Source: Bog-473 sp963840435 (GTDB lineage: Bacteria; Actinomycetota; Acidimicrobiia; Acidimicrobiales; RAAP-2). Taken from it: a DNA stretch of 64,000 nt. Position numbers and translations under genes: made by a program. Shown piece after piece: positions 16,711 through 25,537 of the stretch (its first letter is position 1; every line of letters starts with the position of its first letter). The notes beneath the pieces were generated by a model. It had not been told where the DNA came from and searched no databases. It saw only the letters and a program-made list of their open reading frames with translations. The DNA is taken from the NCBI GenBank assembly GCA_963840435.1, contig CAWIYY010000012.1:124001-188000 (forward strand), in the 5' to 3' direction.

Positions 16711-17496
16711 ATGACGACAGATCGGCTCGAAGGAAGGGTGGCACTCATCACGGGCGCGAGTTCCGGACTCGGTCCGGTGATGGCCAAGCTTTTCGTCCAG
16801 CACGGAGCACAGGTGATGCTCGCCGCGAGGCGCGAGGACCTCGTCCAGGCCGCGGCCGCTGACTGTGGCTCGAGTGCCGAGTCCATGAAGGCAGACGTCA
16901 CCAAGGAAGAGGACGTTGTCGCCATGGTGCAACGGACGGTCGAGGCCTTCGGTCAGATCGACGTCCTGTGCAACAACGCGGCGACACCGGGGCAAGACCT
17001 CTTTGTCTGGGAGCAGACACTGGAAAATTGGAACGCGACCCTTGCCGTCGATATCACCGCAGCCATGCTGTGCACGCGTGAGGTCCTCAAGCAGTCGATG
17101 CTCGAGCGTGGCTCGGGCTCCATCATCAACTTCTCGTCGACTGCGGGGCTCCGGGGGCAGCGCCGGAAGAGCCACTACGTGACGGCGAAGGCGTCACTGC
17201 GGGCCTTCACGAAGGCAGTCGCCCTTGAAGTCGGTCCGAAGGGAATCCGGTGCAATTGCCTCGTCCCCGGGGGAATCGAAACCGAACTTTGGGAGAAATG
17301 GGTTCGCCGCACGGCCGAAGAAAACCAGGTCGACTACGAGACCCGCCGGTCCGAACTCCTTTCTGGTGTGGCGCTGGGGGACATCTCCAAGCCGACAGAC
17401 GTGGCCAACGCAGCTTTGTTCCTGGCCTGCGACGAGAGCCGCATGATGACGGGGCAGTCGCTCGTCGTGGACGCCGGCGGATACATGCTCGGATGA
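16711..17496 (+). CDS. SDR-family oxidoreductase
   Basis: Classical short-chain dehydrogenase (261 residues). Motifs: TGASSGLG (cofactor), CNNAAT in place of the usual NNAG, the catalytic Ser in FSSTAG and Tyr-x3-Lys in HYVTAKAS, plus the C-terminal VVDAGGY. It should interconvert an alcohol and a ketone with NAD(P). ATG 16711 follows GAGAAGGG. Its stop overlaps the LLM oxidoreductase ATG (ATGA), so the two are one operon. The substrate is unknown. Confidence 0.92.
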   Translation: MTTDRLEGRVALITGASSGLGPVMAKLFVQHGAQVMLAARREDLVQAAAADCGSSAESMKADVTKEEDVVAMVQRTVEAFGQIDVLCNNAATPGQDLFVWEQTLENWNATLAVDITAAMLCTREVLKQSMLERGSGSIINFSSTAGLRGQRRKSHYVTAKASLRAFTKAVALEVGPKGIRCNCLVPGGIETELWEKWVRRTAEENQVDYETRRSELLSGVALGDISKPTDVANAALFLACDESRMMTGQSLVVDAGGYMLG

Positions 17497-18362
17497 GGAG
17501 CACGGGAACGCTTCGGCTGGCCGTACTGACACCGGTGCTGACCATGATGCCCGGAGCACACGCGCGTTGGGAGGAGAGCGGCACCATTGAGGACGTCGCC
17601 CGCATTGCCGAAGCCGCCGACGCACTGGGCTACGACCACATCACCTGCAGTGAGCACTTCGCAGTGCCGCGGTCCCAGGCGATCCGGCGGGGAGGGACTT
17701 ACTGGGACCCCCTGAGCACCTTCGGATACATCGCCGCCCGCACGGCGCGGATCCGGCTCGCCACCAATGTGCTCGTCCTCGGGTATCACCACCCGCTCGA
17801 GATCGCCAAGAGGTATGGCACGCTCGACCGGGTGAGCGGAGGACGACTCGTTCTGGGAGTCGGTGTCGGTACCCTCAAGGAGGAGTTCGACCTCCTTGGT
17901 GCGCCCTTCGACGATCGGGGAGACCGGGCGGACGACGCCCTGCGGGCGTTGCGGGCGTCCCTCTCGGTGACGGAGCCCCGCTACGAGGGGCCCTACTACG
18001 AGTATCAGGACCTGATCGTCCTCCCGAACTCGACCCAGGAGCACGTGCCGATCTGGGTCGGGGGCCGCACCCGTCGCTCACTGCGCCGAGCAGTCGAGCT
18101 CGCCGACGGCTGGTGCCCGTTCGGCGTCGGAGCGGCAGAAGCCGGCGAATGGCTGGGTCGCACCGAACTTCCACGCGGTTTCGACGTGCGGCTGAGCCCC
18201 CAGCACCCGCTCGACCCGGCCGCGGAGCCGTACTCGGCGCGGGAGGCCCTCGGCACGCTGGCCGAGGCCGGGGCGACGATCGTCGAGGCGCGCGTCGTGC
18301 ATCATTCGCTGGAGCACTACCTCGAGCAACTCGAGGCTCTGGCGGACCTCCTGGCTGGGTAA
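17493..18362 (+). CDS. LLM-class oxidoreductase, probably F420-dependent
   Basis: Luciferase-like TIM barrel (289 residues) with the family features LGYDHITCSEHF, RIRLATNVLVL, YGTLDRVSGGRLVLGVGVG and IWVGGRTRRSLRRAVELADGW. Actinobacterial members usually use F420 rather than FMN and oxidise alcohols or reduce enones or imines. The overlap with the preceding SDR gene (ATGA) implies coupled translation and perhaps consecutive steps on one substrate. Confidence 0.9.
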   Translation: MRSTGTLRLAVLTPVLTMMPGAHARWEESGTIEDVARIAEAADALGYDHITCSEHFAVPRSQAIRRGGTYWDPLSTFGYIAARTARIRLATNVLVLGYHHPLEIAKRYGTLDRVSGGRLVLGVGVGTLKEEFDLLGAPFDDRGDRADDALRALRASLSVTEPRYEGPYYEYQDLIVLPNSTQEHVPIWVGGRTRRSLRRAVELADGWCPFGVGAAEAGEWLGRTELPRGFDVRLSPQHPLDPAAEPYSAREALGTLAEAGATIVEARVVHHSLEHYLEQLEALADLLAG

Positions 18363-18834
18363 GCCAGAGCGCAGAAGCCCGCGCACGCTGCCAACGGTGG
18401 GTTCCGCCGGCTCGAACCGGGCCCGGACAGTCCTCTCCGGGCCGGCCGAGTGCCGAGCGCCCCACGGCAGAAGCAGTGCCGCCAAGAAGTCCGTTGTGAC
18501 GTGACTTAAGGCCCTACGCAGCAACGATGACGATCTGTAGGTTTGAAGAGGTCCGGCCGCAGGGGTCTATACGGAGTGGCGACGAGGGGAGACCTCTCCG
18601 GCCGGCGCGACACGCGAGCGGCAGTGAGCCGCGTAGTGGTGTCGTCGGGCCTGTTCCGGCGGCCTCAGGCCGGCTCCCGAATCGGGAGTTTGGTGGGCGG
18701 GGAGCGGTGAATCGGTTCTCCGTCCATAGCCGATCTCCAGCCGATCCAGGGCCCGGCCCAGCCTCCCTCGACCCGTGGTCGTTGGCCTCAGCGGCATGGA
18801 CCGTGGTCTCCGGTCGTCGCTCTTTCTCCGTGAC
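18363..18834. other. Non-coding stretch before the peptide transporter
   Basis: About 470 bases without a convincing gene. Short open frames are present but have no recognisable motif or ribosome site. The notable contents are two stem-loops near 18648-18688 and the promoter/operator that follows at 18835. A 6-bp stem (CTGGCT/AGCCAG) also spans the stop codon of the LLM gene at 18351-18367. Confidence 0.6.
18648..18688 (+). terminator. Two adjacent stem-loops, possible terminator
   Basis: First a GGCCTG/CAGGCC stem (18648-18671), then CTCCCG-AAT-CGGGAG (18674-18688) followed by TTTGG. The second hairpin plus a short T-run resembles a weak intrinsic terminator insulating the downstream transporter promoter. 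It is nearly 300 nt after the LLM gene, so termination of that transcript is inferred only. Confidence 0.35.
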
Positions 18835-18863
18835 CTGACACGAGTGTCAGCAATCGATATAGT
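18835..18863 (+). promoter_or_regulatory. Strong sigma70-type promoter with operator over the -35 box
   Basis: CTGACA (18835-18840), 17 nt, then TATAGT (18858-18863): five of six matches to consensus in each box at ideal spacing. The -35 box is the left part of a perfect palindrome CTGACAC-GA-GTGTCAG (18835-18850), the arrangement expected for a repressor that blocks polymerase. The first gene downstream is the binding protein at 18932. Confidence 0.7.
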
Positions 18864-18931
18864 CCCGAACAATTCAGGATGCCGTTTCGGGTCCCGGATG
18901 GAGACGACCTGCACGAGTCAGGGGGGATGGG

Positions 18932-20560
18932 ATGGCGCTCACCGAGCGGAAGCAGTATCGACGGCTCACGTCGGGGGGCAAGGTCCACCAGCGGCGGACG
19001 ATGGCGCGGGGACGAAAGCTCTTCGCCGTGGGAGTCGCGGGAGCTCTGGCGGCACCACTCGTCCTCACCCTCTCGAGTAGCGGCACGCCCGCGGGCGCAT
19101 CCGGGTCGAACGTGAACCCCAACGGAGTGCTCCGCTACGGGTTCGACCTCAACAACGAGTTCGACAACGATTTCGCCCCGGCCACCGAAAAGAACGACTG
19201 CTCCTACACGGTGACGTCGAATGTCTACCAATCGATGACGGTCCCCGGAAACACCGGAGTTACGGGCGGCGTGGCCCAGAGCTGGACGATCTCGAATGGC
19301 GGTTCGACGATCACCTTCCACATCCGCCCCGGCCTTGAGTTCTCCAACGGCCAGCCCGTAACGTCGACCGATGTCGCCGCCAGCCTGAACCATACGAAGA
19401 CCAGCCCGCTCCGGTCGTCGCTCTTCAACATTTCGAGCATCCAGACGCCCGACCCATCGACCGCGGTGGTGAACCTCGCAAAGCCGGAGGCAGGTGACTT
19501 CCTGTGGGCTGCCTCCTACGTCGATGGCCAGATCTACCCGGCGAACGCCATCGCGACCCAGTCGAGCCAGCCTGTCGGGGCCGGCCCCTTCCTCCTGAAG
19601 AGCTATAGCCAGGGCGCGTCGATCGATCTGGTCAAGAACCCCAAGTATTGGGACTCGAAGGCCTACCCGCTCGGCGGCATCGACTTCACCCAGCTCACCC
19701 AAGGCCCCGAAGCGGCCACCGCTCTCACGTCCGGTTCGGTCGACATGATCGAGGTCGAGCCGGAGAACTACCCGCAGCTCAAGAGCGACCCCAACATCGG
19801 CATCTCCGTCACCAAGTCCTACGACGACATGGAGATCGAGCTGCGCCAGAACACGGGGCCCTTCGCCAACGAGGGTGTCCGGGCGGCTCTCGAGTACGCG
19901 GTTAATCGCGCAGCACTGAACAAGGTCGTCTTCGACGATCTCGGAGCGCCCGCCTACCAGCCAGTCCCCACCTGGTCCCCTGGCTACTCCAAGTCGCTGG
20001 GCACATCCGACCCCTACGACCCCGCCAAGGCCAAGGCAATGCTCAAGGCGGCCGGCTATCCGAATGGCGTCAAGTTCACGCTCATCATTCCTGCGGGAGA
20101 CGCGACCTACGCCCGAGCAGCTGCCCTCCTGCAGAACGAGATGCAAACGGCCGGGTTCAACGCCAACTTGCAGCAGATTCCCGGGGCCGACTTCCTCGAG
20201 GACGTGTACATCAAGAAGCAGGGTGACGCTGTGCTCAGCGAGCAACTGTCGAACGGTGCGGACCTGGCGAACGAATGGGAATCGATATTCGAGTCCTCTG
20301 GCTTCGAGGCCAATGCGCTGGGTTCGGTGAATGCGGGATTGACCCCGCTCATCGAGCAGGCCAACGAGTCGCTCAGCGCGAACGTCCAGGGTCCTCTGAT
20401 GCAGCAGATCGACAAGACCATCATTAAGCAGGGCCTCATTGTCCCGCTGGTATTCATGCCTTCGATCGTCGCCTACAACAAGAACCGGGTAGGCGGCAAG
20501 GTGGTGGCCCCGATCGGGCAGTGCAGATCGGACATGGCCGGCATCTACATCAAGAAGTAG
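18932..20560 (+). CDS. ABC transporter substrate-binding protein, peptide/oligopeptide type
   Basis: Extracellular solute-binding protein of family 5 (SBP_bac_5, Dpp/Opp type), 542 residues. The N-terminus is a long basic leader followed by a signal segment (LFAVGVAGALAAPLVLTL), with no lipobox Cys. The family core appears as VAQSWTISNGGSTITFHIR, LEFSNGQPVTSTDVAASL and VGAGPFLLKSY. The ATG at 18932 follows GGGGGGA. It delivers peptides, or other solutes such as glycosides or nickel complexes in some relatives, to the permeases encoded next. It is the first gene after the promoter at 18835. Confidence 0.92.
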   Translation: MALTERKQYRRLTSGGKVHQRRTMARGRKLFAVGVAGALAAPLVLTLSSSGTPAGASGSNVNPNGVLRYGFDLNNEFDNDFAPATEKNDCSYTVTSNVYQSMTVPGNTGVTGGVAQSWTISNGGSTITFHIRPGLEFSNGQPVTSTDVAASLNHTKTSPLRSSLFNISSIQTPDPSTAVVNLAKPEAGDFLWAASYVDGQIYPANAIATQSSQPVGAGPFLLKSYSQGASIDLVKNPKYWDSKAYPLGGIDFTQLTQGPEAATALTSGSVDMIEVEPENYPQLKSDPNIGISVTKSYDDMEIELRQNTGPFANEGVRAALEYAVNRAALNKVVFDDLGAPAYQPVPTWSPGYSKSLGTSDPYDPAKAKAMLKAAGYPNGVKFTLIIPAGDATYARAAALLQNEMQTAGFNANLQQIPGADFLEDVYIKKQGDAVLSEQLSNGADLANEWESIFESSGFEANALGSVNAGLTPLIEQANESLSANVQGPLMQQIDKTIIKQGLIVPLVFMPSIVAYNKNRVGGKVVAPIGQCRSDMAGIYIKK

Positions 20561-20607
20561 TAGCGAGCGGCGGTCTCCGTGCGTCGGGAAGAGTGCAGGG
20601 ACTGGAA

Positions 20608-20620
20608 GGTGCGACGCACC
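20608..20620. other. Short palindrome between binding protein and permease genes
   Basis: GGTGCG-A-CGCACC in the 86-nt spacer of the transporter operon. As RNA it could form only a 4-5 bp hairpin. It might lower expression of the membrane genes relative to the binding protein, a common need in such operons, but this is speculative. Confidence 0.25.
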
Positions 20621-20646
20621 AGCGGATCGTTTTGAGCTAGACGGCA

Positions 20647-21618
20647 ATGGCGTCCGGCAGCGGTGGATCCTTACTCACGTTTCTCGCACGCCGCTTGCTC
20701 ATCTGTGTCCTGTTGCTCTTCCTGATTTCGCTCGGGGTGTACTCGCTGATCCTGATCCTCCCCGGCAATCCGGCCATCACCCTTGCCGGGGGGGCCAAGG
20801 CAACTCCGGCAGAGATCGCGCAGATCACCAAGCAGCTCCATCTCAACGAAGGCTTCTTCGTGCAGTACTGGAATTGGTTGAAGAACGCGCTCCACGGGAA
20901 CCTCGGCAACTCTCTGTTCAACAACGAAACAGTGTCATCGGGCATCGCAGCCCGGTTCCCGGTCACGCTGAGCATCGCCGCCGGCGGCATGATCGTGGCC
21001 ATCCTGCTCGGGGTGCCGTCGGGAGTCATCGCCGGGCTCCACCAGGGTGCGGTCCGCGATCGTGTCGTCACCGTGGGCTCCAGCATCGCCGTGGCCATCC
21101 CCGACTTCTGGCTGGGCATGCTCCTGGTCATCGTCTTTGCCGTCAAGCTGGGCTGGTTGCCGGCCCTCGGCTACACGCCGTTCACCCAGTCGCCGACGGG
21201 ATGGTTCGAGGACTTGCTTCTCCCATGGCTTGCCCTTGGCATCGGCGGATCGGCGGTGATCGCCCGGCAGGTCCGTGGCGCACTTATCGACACGCTGGAC
21301 CAGGATTACATGCGTACTGCGGTGGCCAAGGGCCTGGGCCCGCGCATGGTTGTCGGCAAGCACGCGCTCAAGAACGCGCTCAGTCCCGCCGTCACGGTTA
21401 TCGGCATCCAGTTCGGTTACCTGCTCGGCGGCACGCTCATCATTGAGCAGATCTTCTCCTTACCGGGACTCGGCACCTACATCATCCAGGCCATCAACGA
21501 CAAGGACATCCCCGAGATCCAAGGAGTGGTGCTGGTGGTGGCGACGTGCTTCGTCTTCATCAATCTCGTGGTCGATGTGATCTACGCCTACCTCAACCCG
21601 AAGATCCGGCTGTCGTGA
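20647..21618 (+). CDS. ABC transporter permease, DppB/OppB-like
   Basis: Inner-membrane permease of the peptide-import family (323 residues), with a first membrane helix LLICVLLLFLISLGVYSLIL and about five more. The GNPA loop (LPGNPAITLAGG) after helix 1 is typical of DppB. The cytoplasmic EAA-like coupling segment is VRGALIDTLDQDYMRTAVAKGL-type, the helix that docks on the ATPase. It would pair with the DppC-like domain of the next protein. The next gene starts 10 nt after its stop. Confidence 0.93.
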   Translation: MASGSGGSLLTFLARRLLICVLLLFLISLGVYSLILILPGNPAITLAGGAKATPAEIAQITKQLHLNEGFFVQYWNWLKNALHGNLGNSLFNNETVSSGIAARFPVTLSIAAGGMIVAILLGVPSGVIAGLHQGAVRDRVVTVGSSIAVAIPDFWLGMLLVIVFAVKLGWLPALGYTPFTQSPTGWFEDLLLPWLALGIGGSAVIARQVRGALIDTLDQDYMRTAVAKGLGPRMVVGKHALKNALSPAVTVIGIQFGYLLGGTLIIEQIFSLPGLGTYIIQAINDKDIPEIQGVVLVVATCFVFINLVVDVIYAYLNPKIRLS

Positions 21619-21628
21619 GGATCTCGCT

Positions 21629-24600
21629 ATGAGCACGTGGAGCACGCCGGACGCGAGCGATCCGTTTGTCGGCCTGACCGTGATCCCCGAGACCGGGGAC
21701 AGCGGCGACGAGTTGCCCGAACGCCGACCCGGGTTCTGGGTGCGGTTCCTCCATCAGCGCTTGGCCATGGCCGGTCTCGTCTTCCTCCTCATCGTCATTT
21801 TCGCGGCCATCTTCGCTCCCTTCGTCGCACCACATGCTCCCGACGCCCAGGACATCAACGCGATCAATGCAGGCCCTTCGGCGGCGCACTGGCTCGGAAC
21901 GGATGATCTCGGTCGGGACATCCTCAGCCGGCTGATCTGGGGAGCCCGGATTTCGCTGCGGGCAGCCTTCGAAATCGTCGGCCTCGCTGCTGTCTTTGCG
22001 ATCCCGCTCGGCCTCATCGCCGGCTTCTTCCGGGGCACGGTGGATGCCGTGATCATGCGGACGATGGACGCGCTCTTCTCGTTCCCCCCGCTGATCCTGG
22101 CTCTCACCGTCGCTGCCCTGCTCGGCGCCGACGTCAACGACGCCGCCATCGCCATCGCCATCGTGTTCATTCCCGGCTTCGTACGCTTGCTGCGAGGCGA
22201 GGTCATCGCTGTCCGCGAGGAGTCGTACATCGAGTCCGCCCGGAGCCTGGGGGCGACCTCCAAGCGGCTGATCGGACGGCACGTCCTGCCCAACGTGGCT
22301 TCGCCGATCATCATTCAGCTCGCGCTCTCGCTCGGGTTCGCCCTGCTGGCCGAGGCCGGATTGAGCTTCCTCGGCGTCGGTGAGCAGCCACCGACGCCGA
22401 GCTGGGGCGGCATGCTCCAAGAGGGCTTCCAGTTCATCAACTCGTCGCCCTGGGCATTGATCTTCCCCGGCCTCGCCATCATGCTGAGCGTCCTGGCGTT
22501 CAACCTGGTGGCCGACGGCCTGAGGGACTCGTTGGGCCGGGAGCGTCCGGCGGGCAGCAGTCCGGTGGCCGGAGAGAGGGAAGGCCGCCGACTCAGCTGG
22601 GGCCGGTTCGCCGCGGCCAGCCCCCCGGCCGATCCTCCCGCAGAGTCACCCACCGCCGCGCTGCTCGCGGTCGAGCACCTCGGGGTGGAGTTCCTTACCC
22701 GGCGCGGGTGGTTACCCGTCATGGAAGACGCGAGTTTCAACGTCCAGCGGGGCCAGACGCTCGGCCTGGTCGGTGAGAGCGGTTCGGGCAAGACCGTGTC
22801 CGCGCTGGCGGTGATGGGCCTGTTGCCCAAGAAAGTCTCCCGCCTCTCCGGGTCCATCCGCTTCGAGGGTCAGGAGCTGACGAGCAGCAGTCCGGCCAAG
22901 CTGCGGCAGCTCCGCGGCAACCAGATCGCGATGATCTTCCAGGAGCCGATGACCAGCCTGAATCCCGCCTACACCGTCGGGAACCAGATCGCCGAGCAGG
23001 TCCGGACCCATCTCGGCCTCAGCAGGGCCGCAGCCTGGAAGGTCGCCGTCCAGGCCCTCGATCGGGTCGAAATTCCGCAGGCGGGCACGAGGGCCCAGGA
23101 CTACCCGCACGCATTCTCGGGTGGTATGCGCCAACGGGTCATGATCGCCATGGCCCTGTCCTGCTCGCCGAAGCTGCTGATCGCCGACGAGCCCACCACC
23201 GCGCTCGATGTCACCACGCAGGCCCAGATCATCGACCTGCTGCACGCGCTCCAGCGCGAAGAGGACATGGCGATGATCTTCGTGACCCATGACCTCGGGG
23301 TGATCGCCGACGTCGCCGACGACGTGGTCGTGATGTATGCCGGGCAGATCGCCGAGCAAGCGGTAGCGGCCCAGCTCTTCGTCCGGCCTCGTCACCCCTA
23401 TACGGAGGCCCTCCTCGATTCGATCCCTCAGCTCACACCCAAGGGCGAACCGCTCCACGCCATTCCCGGCATGGTGCCCCGACCCGACCGCTTGCCGTCG
23501 GGCTGTCGTTTCGCGCCGCGGTGCGCCTACGCGCAGGAGGCATGTGAGTCGGCGCCCGTGCCGTTGGCCGCGCCGGCCGACCTCGCCGCATCGCCCGGGG
23601 CGAACGGTGGCGGCGCAGCGTCGTCGAGCCTGGTCCGCTGCGTCCGGCGGGACGAGCTGGTTCTCTCGGGCCCACCACCTGCGCTGGTCTCGGGCGCATC
23701 AGAGGGCTCCACGTCGGGCGGATCGGCATCAGAGAGCCCGTCGGTGCTCGAGGTATCGGGTCTGACCAAGGACTTTCCGATTCGCAGCGGGATCTTGCGC
23801 CGAACGACGGGTTCGGTCAAGGCCGTCGACCGGGTCGATCTCGTGGTCCCCGCCGGAACGACGCTGGGGCTGGTCGGCGAAAGCGGTTCGGGCAAGTCGA
23901 CGCTGGCTCGCCTGGTCCTGCGGCTGATCGACTCCACCGAGGGAAGGATCGTGGTCGACGGCAAGGACATCAGCAGCCTGCGCGGCCCACAGCTGCGGCG
24001 CCACCGTGAGGCGATGCAGCTGGTGTTCCAGGATCCCTATTCCTCCCTCGATCCGCGCCAGAGCATTGCCGACATCGTGGGAGAGCCCTTGGCCATCCAC
24101 ACCTCCATGAAGCGGAACGAGCGGGAACAACGCGTCGTCGAGCTCCTGGGGCAGGTCGGCCTCGATTCGCACGTGCTGCAGCGCCAGCCGCACGAGTTCT
24201 CCGGCGGGCAGCGCCAGCGCATCGCCATCGCCCGCGCCCTCGCCCTCCAGCCGAAACTGCTGGTGTGCGACGAGCCGGTCAGCGCGCTCGACGTCTCCAC
24301 CCAGTCGCAGGTGATCAACCTGCTGATCGATCTCCAGCGCGAATTGGGGATTGCCTATCTCTTCATCGCGCACGACTTGTCGGTGGTGCGCCACATCAGC
24401 GATCGCATCGCTGTGATGTACCTCGGCCAGATCGTCGAGGAGGGCGATGCCGACGAGGTGTACGAACGCCCGACCCACCCCTATACCTCGGCCCTGCTCT
24501 CGGCCATTCCCGTCCCGAATCCGGAGCGCCAGTACGAGCGGGAACGAATCATCCTCCGAGGAGAGGTGAGCGAGCTGCGAGTGGGCGAGGTCGGGTGCCG

Positions 24601-24760
24601 GTTCCGCGCCCGCTGTCCCTTCGCCATGGACATCTGTGCCCAGGTCGACCCCGAGCCCTACCGGACGCCGGCCGGGACCACCGTCCGCTGCCACCTGCAC
24701 ACGTCCGGGCCGACCCTCGGGGGAGCGACCGTCGTGCGCCTGCCCGAGCCGTCGCGCTGA
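21629..24760 (+). CDS. Fused ABC transporter: DppC-like permease plus two ATPases
   Basis: 1043-residue protein that joins three normally separate subunits. Residues 1 to about 310 are a DppC-type permease (N-terminal helix AGLVFLLIVIFAAIFAPFV, the GTDDLGRD motif, coupling helix ESYIESARSLGATSKRL). Residues about 345-615 are a DppD-like ATPase: Walker A GESGSGKT at 382-389, signature FSGGMRQRV, Walker B LLIADEPTTALD. Residues about 705-1010 are a DppF-like ATPase: Walker A GESGSGKS at 750-757, signature FSGGQRQRI, Walker B LLVCDEPVSALD. Both ATPases end in the oligopeptide-transporter HPYT and Cys-rich segments. All catalytic motifs are intact. Linkers are Ala/Ser/Pro/Gly-rich. With the upstream permease it could make a complete importer from two chains. 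Confidence 0.95.
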   Translation: MSTWSTPDASDPFVGLTVIPETGDSGDELPERRPGFWVRFLHQRLAMAGLVFLLIVIFAAIFAPFVAPHAPDAQDINAINAGPSAAHWLGTDDLGRDILSRLIWGARISLRAAFEIVGLAAVFAIPLGLIAGFFRGTVDAVIMRTMDALFSFPPLILALTVAALLGADVNDAAIAIAIVFIPGFVRLLRGEVIAVREESYIESARSLGATSKRLIGRHVLPNVASPIIIQLALSLGFALLAEAGLSFLGVGEQPPTPSWGGMLQEGFQFINSSPWALIFPGLAIMLSVLAFNLVADGLRDSLGRERPAGSSPVAGEREGRRLSWGRFAAASPPADPPAESPTAALLAVEHLGVEFLTRRGWLPVMEDASFNVQRGQTLGLVGESGSGKTVSALAVMGLLPKKVSRLSGSIRFEGQELTSSSPAKLRQLRGNQIAMIFQEPMTSLNPAYTVGNQIAEQVRTHLGLSRAAAWKVAVQALDRVEIPQAGTRAQDYPHAFSGGMRQRVMIAMALSCSPKLLIADEPTTALDVTTQAQIIDLLHALQREEDMAMIFVTHDLGVIADVADDVVVMYAGQIAEQAVAAQLFVRPRHPYTEALLDSIPQLTPKGEPLHAIPGMVPRPDRLPSGCRFAPRCAYAQEACESAPVPLAAPADLAASPGANGGGAASSSLVRCVRRDELVLSGPPPALVSGASEGSTSGGSASESPSVLEVSGLTKDFPIRSGILRRTTGSVKAVDRVDLVVPAGTTLGLVGESGSGKSTLARLVLRLIDSTEGRIVVDGKDISSLRGPQLRRHREAMQLVFQDPYSSLDPRQSIADIVGEPLAIHTSMKRNEREQRVVELLGQVGLDSHVLQRQPHEFSGGQRQRIAIARALALQPKLLVCDEPVSALDVSTQSQVINLLIDLQRELGIAYLFIAHDLSVVRHISDRIAVMYLGQIVEEGDADEVYERPTHPYTSALLSAIPVPNPERQYERERIILRGEVSELRVGEVGCRFRARCPFAMDICAQVDPEPYRTPAGTTVRCHLHTSGPTLGGATVVRLPEPSR

Positions 24761-24767
24761 GCGCTCC

Positions 24768-25526
24768 ATGACCGAGCAACGGGTTGCGATCGTCACCGGC
24801 GGGGGTTCGGGGATTGGCCTGGCCATCAGCCGGCGCCTCGCGGCGGACGGACACGCCATCGCCGTCCTGGATCTGAACGACGTGGCCGCCAGCGCCGCCG
24901 CAGAAGCGATCAACTCGGCCGGCGGAAAGGGGGTCGGCCTCCCGGTCGACGTGGGAGACCGCGAGCAGGTCTTCGCCGCGGTCGACGAAGTCAGGAGCCA
25001 GGTCGGTCCCATCGGCATCCTGGTCAACAACGCGGGCATGGGCTCGACCTTCAGCCGGTTTGCCAAGATCACGCCTGACTTCTGGGAGCAGGTCATCCGG
25101 GTGAATCTGACCGGAACGTTCAATTGCTGCCAGGCCGTGCTGGCAGACATGGTGGAGGCGCGGTGGGGCCGGATCGTCAACATCTCGTCGTCGAGCGCCC
25201 ACAGCGGCCAGCCCCTGCTCGCCCCGTACGTGTCCTCCAAGTCGGCGGTCAACGGTCTGACCAAGTCCCTGGCGCTCGAGGTCGGCGCCCGCGGGATCAC
25301 CGTCAACGCCATCCCGCCCGGGTTCATCGACACCCCGATGCTCCGAGCCTCGGTCGAGCGAGGGGAGTTCGGGGAGGGTGGGATGGACGACGCCATCGCT
25401 CGGACCCCCGTTCGCCGGGCTGGCCTGCCCGAGGACATCGCCGCCACCTGCTCCTTCCTGTGCCGCGAGGAGGCCGGGTACATCACCGGCCAGATCATCG
25501 GAGTCAATGGCGGCCGAAACACCTGA
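24768..25526 (+). CDS. SDR-family oxidoreductase
   Basis: Classical SDR (252 residues): TGGGSGIG cofactor loop, LVNNAGMG, catalytic Ser in NISSSSAHSG and Tyr-x3-Lys in APYVSSKSA, and the C-terminal IIGVNGGRNT. It starts 7 nt after the transporter fusion and is probably its operon mate, which links import of the solute with its oxidation. An Asp after strand 2 (VLDLND) suggests NAD rather than NADP. It converges with the carboxymuconolactone-decarboxylase-like gene. Confidence 0.92.
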   Translation: MTEQRVAIVTGGGSGIGLAISRRLAADGHAIAVLDLNDVAASAAAEAINSAGGKGVGLPVDVGDREQVFAAVDEVRSQVGPIGILVNNAGMGSTFSRFAKITPDFWEQVIRVNLTGTFNCCQAVLADMVEARWGRIVNISSSSAHSGQPLLAPYVSSKSAVNGLTKSLALEVGARGITVNAIPPGFIDTPMLRASVERGEFGEGGMDDAIARTPVRRAGLPEDIAATCSFLCREEAGYITGQIIGVNGGRNT

Positions 25527-25537
25527 GCGGCCGCCGG

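Noticed and set aside
18527..18838. 103-residue frame in the gap before the transporter
   Set aside because: No ribosome site, no motif, and it runs into the promoter at 18835.
18788..20647. 619-residue open frame on the minus strand opposite the peptide-binding protein
   Set aside because: It is the shadow of a high-GC gene. Its composition is rich in Arg, Gly, Asp and Val with no motif, while the plus strand encodes a clear SBP_bac_5 protein.
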